Assembly (NCBI RefSeq): GCF_023148685.1
Contig: NZ_JAHXNL010000003.1
Location: forward strand, 62,001 to 126,000
Source of the DNA: Georgenia sp. EYE_87
Lineage (GTDB): Bacteria > Actinomycetota > Actinomycetes > Actinomycetales > Actinomycetaceae
Direction: 5' to 3'
DNA length: 64,000 nt
Below are positions 58,874 to 64,000 of this stretch, one piece after another. Position numbers and translations under genes: made by a program. The notes under the pieces are model-generated. The model was not told the DNA's origin. It ran no database searches and was given only the letters and a program-made list of their open reading frames with translations. Position 1 is the stretch's first letter. Every line of letters begins with the position of its first letter.

Positions 58874-59608
58874 TCAGTCGGACAGCCGGTCCACGGCAGC
58901 GCGCATCGACGAAAGCAGCCGATCCTCACCGTCGTCGTCCAGGTACTCCACCCGGACGGCGAAGGTCAGGGCGTAGAGCTCCCCGCCGCTGCGGAGGGGG
59001 GCGGCGACCCCGCCGATCTCGGAGCGCCAGCGTCCTCGGTTGATCACCAGCAGGTCGCGCCCGACGACGAGGCTCTCCTCGAAGTCCTTGACGCTGTGGC
59101 CGCGAGCCGTCAGGTCGGACCGGATGCTCCGCACCAGCCGGGTCTTCTGGGGCTCCTCCATCGCCGCAAGCAGTGCGATTCCGGCGGCGGACATCGAGAT
59201 GGGAAGCCGACCACCCACCGCAAGGGGCACCGATCGGAGGTCTCGCCCACGGGCGGTGGCCAGGAAGGCGACGTGCAGCTCGTCCCGGACCGCCAGCGCA
59301 GCGGTGCACCCCGTCTCCGCACTCATCTCGTCCAGCACCCGCTGGGCCCGGCTCGCGAGGGGTGTGTTCGCGAGGACCGGGTATCCGAGACGGAGGTTCT
59401 TCGGCGTGAGCCGGTACGCTCCCTGGTCGCTGGTGAACCGGAGGTAGCCGAGCTGGACCAAGCTGTCGGTGAGCCGGGAGACAGTCGACGGCGGCAGCTC
59501 CGTCGCTCGCGCAATCTGCCCGTTGGTCATCGGGCCGGACGCTCGGGAAAGTACTTCGAGAATTCTAATCCCACGGGCGAGCGCCTCTACGGGTTTGCCG
59601 GACGACAT
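58874..59608 (-). CDS. IclR-family transcriptional regulator
   Basis: A 244-residue IclR regulator: winged helix MTNGQIARATELPPSTVSRL at residues 25-50 and a C-terminal effector-binding domain (LPISMSAAGIALLAAM, GRWRSEIGGVAAPL). It sits between the beta-oxidation operon and the transporter-ligase operon and is transcribed away from the latter. A 17-base site found both in its own promoter region and between the thiolase and dehydrogenase genes suggests that it controls the whole locus, with a CoA thioester or free acid as effector. Confidence 0.9.
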   Translation of the reverse strand: MSSGKPVEALARGIRILEVLSRASGPMTNGQIARATELPPSTVSRLTDSLVQLGYLRFTSDQGAYRLTPKNLRLGYPVLANTPLASRAQRVLDEMSAETGCTAALAVRDELHVAFLATARGRDLRSVPLAVGGRLPISMSAAGIALLAAMEEPQKTRLVRSIRSDLTARGHSVKDFEESLVVGRDLLVINRGRWRSEIGGVAAPLRSGGELYALTFAVRVEYLDDDGEDRLLSSMRAAVDRLSD

Positions 59609-59648
59609 CTGCCCAGACTACCACGCATATGGACGCCCTTTCCGCACA

Positions 59649-59665
59649 GCGAAACACTCTTCCGT
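59649..59665. promoter_or_regulatory. IclR-type operator, copy 2
   Basis: GCGAAACACTCTTCCGT lies 41 bases upstream of the IclR start in the 212-base gap shared with the transporter gene. Its 14 defined positions match the thiolase/dehydrogenase gap site, with only the 3-base spacer differing. Confidence 0.65.
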
Positions 59666-59820
59666 CCGATCTAATTGCCGCCCGTGCGACGCGCCCGGTA
59701 GCGTCCACGGAGCATCGCGCCAGCAGCGTTCATCTCACTGTCGAGTGAAAACCGTTCTGACCGCCCCCCAGCAAGCGCAATACGCCCCCGACGTACATTT
59801 ACGCCAGAAAGCTGAGACCT

Positions 59821-61203
59821 ATGCAGACCGACTTGAGGATTTCGACAAAGATGTCCGCCTCCGAGCGCGTGGCGAACTGGTACAGCCGTTATTTCCCTGA
59901 CGCGCTGATCTTCGCGCTCATACTCACCGTCCTGTCTGTCGTGCTCGCGCTCGCCATGACGGATGCGGGGCCGGTCGGCGTGCTGGAGGCATGGTTCGGC
60001 GGCCTGCCGATGCTGTTCCAGTTCGCCTTCCAGCTGGCGTTCACGTACGCCGCCGCCCTGGTTCTCGTCGACACCCCCGCCGTGCAGCGCGGCATCAGGC
60101 GCGCCGCCGGCCTGATCAAGACCCCGCAGACGGCCTACCTCGTCACCGGGCTGGTCGGCGCCGCCACCTCGTTCATCGGCTGGTACATCGGCCCGGTCGT
60201 GACCGCGATCCTCGCCCGCGCTCTCGCCAAGGAGATCCGCGGCGTCGACTACCGGCTGATCTCGGCCATCGCCTACTCCTCGTTCGTCATCTCCCTGACC
60301 GGCATCTCCGGCACCATCCCGCTCTTCGTCGCCACCGAGGGACCGCTGACGGAGCTCGTCGGGGGGCTTATCCCGCTCGAGCGGACGACGTTCTCGACGA
60401 TGAACCTCGTCTCGGCCGGACTGATCGTCATCGTCACCGCCGTCATCTACGCCGTCGTCGCCCGCCGCAAGACCGAGATCGTCTCGTTCCAGGACCTCGC
60501 GATCGAGGGCTACGCGGAGGACGAGGCTCCGGCTGACGCAGACGACCACCGGGACGACAGCGTGGCCGACAAGATCAACCACAGCCGTGCGATCCTGCTG
60601 GTCGTCGGCCTCATGGGCCTGGGCTACCTCGTCTACTACCTGGCAACGACCGGGCTCGCCGGCCTGAACCTCAACACCGTCGCCGTCATCGCGCTGGTGA
60701 TGGGGATGCTCGTCCAGAAGGACGCCATGTCCTACGCGCGCTCCTTCACGAGGAACCTCTCGGCCAGCAGCTCGATCATGCTGCAGTTCCCGCTCTACGG
60801 CGGCATCGCCGCCATCTTCGCCGAGACGGGGCTCGCCGCCCGCTTCTCCGACGGGCTCATCGCGATCGCCAACGAGGCAACCTTCCTGCCGATCGTCTTC
60901 GTCATCACCGGCTTCCTCAACCTCTTCGTGCCCTCGGCAGGTTCTCAGTTCGTCGCTACGGCACCCTTCTTCCTGCCGGCGGGCGGCGCCCTCGGTGTCG
61001 ACAACGTCATGACCATCATGGCTGTCACCTACGGCGACATCTGGACCAACCTCATCCAGCCGTTCTGGGCGCTGCTCTACTTCCCGATCCTCGCCGCGGG
61101 CACCAGGCTCCGGGTGCGCGACTTCATGGGCTACAACCTGCCAATCCTGATCGCCGTCGGCCTGATCTGGGGCACCGCCCTCGTCGTCTTCGGGACTCCG
61201 TAG
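59821..61203 (+). CDS. Short-chain fatty acid transporter family protein (AtoE type)
   Basis: A 460-residue membrane protein with about 11-12 predicted helices, in the AtoE/SCFA-transporter family. Landmarks are WYSRYFPDALIFALILTVLS (first helix), FAFQLAFTYAAALVLVDTPA, FIGWYIGPVVTAILARALAK, and NLFVPSAGSQFVATAPFFLP with the family's PSAGSQ motif. It probably imports the short or aryl-linked carboxylic acid that the neighbouring ligase activates. An acidic loop (EDEAPADADDHRDD) divides the two halves. ATG at 59851 is an alternative start that fits the family N-terminus equally well. Confidence 0.9.
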   Translation: MQTDLRISTKMSASERVANWYSRYFPDALIFALILTVLSVVLALAMTDAGPVGVLEAWFGGLPMLFQFAFQLAFTYAAALVLVDTPAVQRGIRRAAGLIKTPQTAYLVTGLVGAATSFIGWYIGPVVTAILARALAKEIRGVDYRLISAIAYSSFVISLTGISGTIPLFVATEGPLTELVGGLIPLERTTFSTMNLVSAGLIVIVTAVIYAVVARRKTEIVSFQDLAIEGYAEDEAPADADDHRDDSVADKINHSRAILLVVGLMGLGYLVYYLATTGLAGLNLNTVAVIALVMGMLVQKDAMSYARSFTRNLSASSSIMLQFPLYGGIAAIFAETGLAARFSDGLIAIANEATFLPIVFVITGFLNLFVPSAGSQFVATAPFFLPAGGALGVDNVMTIMAVTYGDIWTNLIQPFWALLYFPILAAGTRLRVRDFMGYNLPILIAVGLIWGTALVVFGTP

Positions 61204-61219
61204 CATCTCCCGACTCACC

Positions 61220-62680
61220 ATGTTCCGATCAGTGCACAGTCCGTCGAAGGGTCAGGTCGCCGTGCGCGAGATAGTCAAGCCCCCCTACTACTACAACTCC
61301 ATCGACTGGGACCGGTTGGTGAAGGAGTACGAGCCGCCGTTCGAGTTCATGAGCGGCACACGGCTCTGGAGCCGGGACCGGATCGCCGCCGCCCAGACGG
61401 AGCGTCTCAAGGGCGCCCTCGAGCGGGCCTCGGAGGTTCCGTTCTATCAGCGGCTGTGGGCGGACCACGGGTTCCAGCCCGGGGACGTGAAGAGCGTCGA
61501 CGACCTGTCCAAGGTGCCCCAGTACACGATCGACGACATCCGGGTCAGCATCGACCGCGAGCCGCCGTTCGGGGACTACCAGAGTCACCACTTCGCCGAC
61601 GGCGCCCACACGCCGCTGCGCTTCTACACCAGCGGGGGAACAACGGGGATGCCCCGGCCCACGATCTACACCCAGTGGGACCGCGAGGTCGGGGCCATCC
61701 TCAGCGCCCGCACGTTCCTCATGCAGGGTGTTCGGCCGGGGGATGCGGTGATCAACGCCTGGGCCTACTCGACCCACAACGCCGCCTGGATCATGGACCA
61801 CGGCCTGTGGCACTGGCTCGGCGCCATCCCGATCACCACGGGCACGGGGAACGTCACACCCACCGAGAAGCAGGTGGAGATGGCGCAGCTCTACGGGGCC
61901 GCGTCCATCACCGCCACCTCGGACTACCTGCTGCACATCGCGGACACCGCCCGACGTATGGGCATCGACCCGAAGAACGACCTCAACCTCAAGACCCTGC
62001 TGTCCTTCGGTGACACGGCCGCGGTCGAGGAGGCGTTCGGCGTGCCGGCCTACGACTCGTACGCCTTCCACGAGGTGCAGTACGTGGCGGCGGAGTGCGA
62101 GGCGAAGGACGGCCTGCACATCTTCGAGGACGCGTTCGTCATCGAGGTGGTGGACTTCGAGACCGGTGAGGTGCTCCCGCCCGGTCACCGGGGCAACATC
62201 GTGGTGACCTGCCTCTACAAGACCGGCACGCACCAGATCCGGTACAACATCCAGGACATCTCGGCGACGCACGAGCTCACGGAGTGCGCCTGCGGCAGCG
62301 TGCACCGGAAGCTGGACTACTTCCAGGGCCGCAGCGACACCATGGTGAAGCTACGCGGCGTCAACGTCTGGCCGGAGGCCTGCGGAAAGATCATCCAGGA
62401 CAACCCCGGCGTCAGCGGCGAGTACTTCGTCTACGTCGAGCGTGTCACCCCGCCCGGCAAGATGGCTCGCGAGGAGATGACCGTCATGGTCGAGGCCGCC
62501 GACGGCGTCGGCGACCGTGACCGCCTCGGCGCGGACCTCGAGAAGCTGCTCAAGCAGAAGATCGGCGTGCAGATCGGCGTTGAGGTCGTCGACCGTGACT
62601 CCCTCCGGGAGCTCACCGGCCACGGGCACCGCGCCAAGCTCAAGAGGTTCGAGGACCGGCGGGGAGTGCTGGCGCGATGA
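61220..62680 (+). CDS. Phenylacetate-CoA-ligase-like AMP-forming enzyme
   Basis: A 486-residue ANL-superfamily ligase close to PaaK. The P-loop is RFYTSGGTTGMPRPTIYTQW, with further motifs YDSYAFHEVQYVAAECEAKD (A5-like region), LDYFQGRSDTMVKLRGVNVW and the C-terminal lysine near GHRAKLKRFE. It would activate a carboxylic acid with ATP and CoA. It is longer than PaaK (about 430 aa), with an N-terminal extension containing PPYYYNSIDWDRLVKEY. A GTG at 61262 is an alternative start. Its stop overlaps the next ATG (ATGA). Confidence 0.87.
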   Translation: MFRSVHSPSKGQVAVREIVKPPYYYNSIDWDRLVKEYEPPFEFMSGTRLWSRDRIAAAQTERLKGALERASEVPFYQRLWADHGFQPGDVKSVDDLSKVPQYTIDDIRVSIDREPPFGDYQSHHFADGAHTPLRFYTSGGTTGMPRPTIYTQWDREVGAILSARTFLMQGVRPGDAVINAWAYSTHNAAWIMDHGLWHWLGAIPITTGTGNVTPTEKQVEMAQLYGAASITATSDYLLHIADTARRMGIDPKNDLNLKTLLSFGDTAAVEEAFGVPAYDSYAFHEVQYVAAECEAKDGLHIFEDAFVIEVVDFETGEVLPPGHRGNIVVTCLYKTGTHQIRYNIQDISATHELTECACGSVHRKLDYFQGRSDTMVKLRGVNVWPEACGKIIQDNPGVSGEYFVYVERVTPPGKMAREEMTVMVEAADGVGDRDRLGADLEKLLKQKIGVQIGVEVVDRDSLRELTGHGHRAKLKRFEDRRGVLAR

Positions 62681-63702
62681 CGGCGATGGTCCAGGCCGCC
62701 CACGGCGAGGAACTCGTGGCCGAGGAGCGGCCCGTAGCCGCCCTCGGCGGCGAGGACGTCCGGGTCGACATCGAGGTGTGCGGGCTCAACCATCTCGACC
62801 TGTGGCTCAAGCGCGGTGACACGGGCGATCGACTCTCGCTCCCCCGCGTCCCCGGAAGCGACATCCTCGGAACGGTCGGCGCCGTCGGTGAGCTGGTGGA
62901 GCACGTCGGCGTCGGCGACCGGGTTCTGGTCTATCCCGGGCGGTCCTGCGGGCAGTGCGGCCAGTGCCGGGCCGGTCGGGAGTCGGCATGCCGCTCGTTC
63001 GAGGTGCTCGGCTACGGCTTCGACGGCGGGTACGCAACAAGCATCACGGTCAGCAAGAATGACGTCTTCCGGGTGCCGGCCTCGTCCGGCGCCGGGTGGG
63101 GTGCGGTACCCGTCTCCTACATCACTGCCTGGAACGCGATGGTCGTCAAGGCGGGTCTGACCGCCGGGGAGACGGTCGCAGTGTGGGGCGCGGCGGGCGG
63201 GCTCGGAAATGCCGCGCTGCGCATCGCCACCGCGATCGGCGCCGAGGCGATCGCCGTGGTCAGCAGCGACGCGAAGGAGGCGTGGCTTCGGGAGAACGGG
63301 TGGGCCGGCACGGTCATCGTCCGCGACGAGGCCACGGCCAGGCAGGTCCGTGGGGTCACCGGTGGGCGCGGCGTCGATGTCGTGCTGGACCACGTCGGTG
63401 CAGCGACGTGGATGGAGAGCATCCGGATGCTCGCCACCCGGGGCCGCCTCGCCTTCTGCGGGGTCACCACCGGCCACGAGGCGGTGACGGACCTGCGCCA
63501 CGTCTTCGGCAAGCAGCTGAGCATCCACGGCACCTGGCTGGGAGACCGCAGGGACCTTGCCGCGGTCGTCGACCTGCTGTCGAGCCACCCCGAGGCGCTC
63601 CCCGTGGTCGAGCGGTCATTCCCGCTGGACGAGGCGAACCGCGCCCAGAAGCTGCTTGCCGACGGCGACCACTCCGGCAAAGTCGTGCTCACTGTCGGCT
63701 GA
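62677..63702 (+). CDS. Zinc-type MDR alcohol dehydrogenase/quinone oxidoreductase
   Basis: A 341-residue medium-chain dehydrogenase/reductase. It keeps the four-cysteine structural zinc site (PGRSCGQCGQCRAGRESACR) and the GroES-fold segment EVCGLNHLDLWLKRGD, and has a nucleotide loop VAVWGAAGGLGNAALRIATA. The catalytic zinc ligands are incomplete (CGLNHLD in place of the usual CxxDxxxxxG), so a quinone- or enoyl-reductase-like hydride transfer is likely. ATG overlaps the ligase stop, tying it to the acyl-CoA pathway. Confidence 0.88.
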   Translation: MTAMVQAAHGEELVAEERPVAALGGEDVRVDIEVCGLNHLDLWLKRGDTGDRLSLPRVPGSDILGTVGAVGELVEHVGVGDRVLVYPGRSCGQCGQCRAGRESACRSFEVLGYGFDGGYATSITVSKNDVFRVPASSGAGWGAVPVSYITAWNAMVVKAGLTAGETVAVWGAAGGLGNAALRIATAIGAEAIAVVSSDAKEAWLRENGWAGTVIVRDEATARQVRGVTGGRGVDVVLDHVGAATWMESIRMLATRGRLAFCGVTTGHEAVTDLRHVFGKQLSIHGTWLGDRRDLAAVVDLLSSHPEALPVVERSFPLDEANRAQKLLADGDHSGKVVLTVG

Positions 63703-63718
63703 CGGGAGACTGATCACC

Positions 63719-64000
63719 ATGGAACCGGTCGACAGCCGTCCAGTCTTCTTCGAGGACTTCGCGAGCGGCACCATCTACGACCTCGGCAGCGTCTCGGTGT
63801 CAGCGGACGACATCGTCATCTTCGCCGAGCAGTTCGACCCGCAGGGTTTCCATGTCGACGAGGAGGCCGGCAGAATCGCCGGATTCGGTGGCCTGATCGC
63901 GTCCGGCTGGCACACCGTCGGCCTCTACATGCGCCTTTTTGTCGACGGACTCCTGGGCACCAGCCGCAGCCTGGGCTCGCCCGGCGGCGACGAACTTCGC
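63719..64000 (+). CDS. MaoC-like hot-dog dehydratase, N-terminal part (cut by window edge)
   Basis: Ninety-four residues are visible before the window ends. The hydratase-2 motif is present as ADDIVIFAEQFDPQGFHVDE (catalytic Asp and His of D-x4-H), followed by GGLIASGWHTVGLYMRL. MaoC proteins hydrate enoyl-CoA thioesters to the (R)-3-hydroxy form or act as related dehydratases. GGGAGACTG precedes the ATG. It is at least the fourth gene of the transporter-ligase operon. Confidence 0.85.
   Translation, partial: MEPVDSRPVFFEDFASGTIYDLGSVSVSADDIVIFAEQFDPQGFHVDEEAGRIAGFGGLIASGWHTVGLYMRLFVDGLLGTSRSLGSPGGDELR

Overview
This 64 kb window is chromosomal DNA of a very GC-rich actinobacterium, probably a Micrococcales-type organism. 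The evidence is a WhiB regulator, many GTG starts, heavy use of 4-base ATGA/GTGA gene overlaps, FCD-type GntR and IclR regulators, and protein families typical of soil actinobacteria. I saw no rRNA, tRNA, CRISPR array or prophage. The species cannot be fixed from the sequence alone.

Layout. 0.25-4.4 kb holds housekeeping singletons: a RutE-like reductase, GNAT, thymidine kinase, an SRPBCC protein, an SDR and a VOC protein. 4.36-5.70 kb is an IS110-family element with a frameshifted transposase; its left end folds into what looks like a complete bridge RNA whose guide segments match the element's own ends and its left insertion flank. 5.7-14.4 kb has a TetR-WhiB pair with a clear operator/promoter, a STAS protein, a small membrane protein, a lipid kinase, a KstD-like flavoprotein, a decayed WYL regulator, a TIM-barrel isomerase and a siderophore-interacting protein. 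14.6-24.2 kb is one minus-strand operon: cytochrome P450, a split phenylphosphate-synthase-like dikinase (two genes), SDR, 2Fe-2S ferredoxin, ferredoxin reductase, and an aldehyde dehydrogenase flanked by two paralogous HD hydrolases. 24.3-38.3 kb holds two minus-strand operons sharing a 19-bp operator: a sugar ABC importer with an intracellular glycosidase-like protein and a purple-acid-phosphatase-like protein (an IclR gene follows), and a nine-gene acid-sugar operon containing OtnK/OtnC-type enzymes and the GntR regulator. 38.4-53.3 kb contains an SQR-like flavoprotein, a Pyr_excise protein, adhE with candidate DosR boxes, recCBD and meso-diaminopimelate dehydrogenase. 53.3-64 kb is an acyl-CoA degradation locus: thiolase, three crotonases, a 3-hydroxyacyl-CoA dehydrogenase, IclR, an AtoE-type transporter, a PaaK-like ligase, an MDR oxidoreductase and a MaoC protein cut by the window edge. 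Two copies of one IclR-type site mark its two divergent promoters.

How the genes work together. The P450 operon looks like an aerobic catabolic pathway: the P450 with its ferredoxin and reductase would introduce a hydroxyl, the SDR and aldehyde dehydrogenase would oxidise it onward, and the split dikinase would phosphorylate an alcohol, with the HD proteins acting on or near the phosphorylated intermediate. This combination is the strongest candidate for an undescribed pathway. The ABC/Otn region would import and degrade one sugar acid or glycoside under a single GntR repressor. The right-hand locus would take up a carboxylic acid, activate it with CoA and run beta-oxidation under IclR control.
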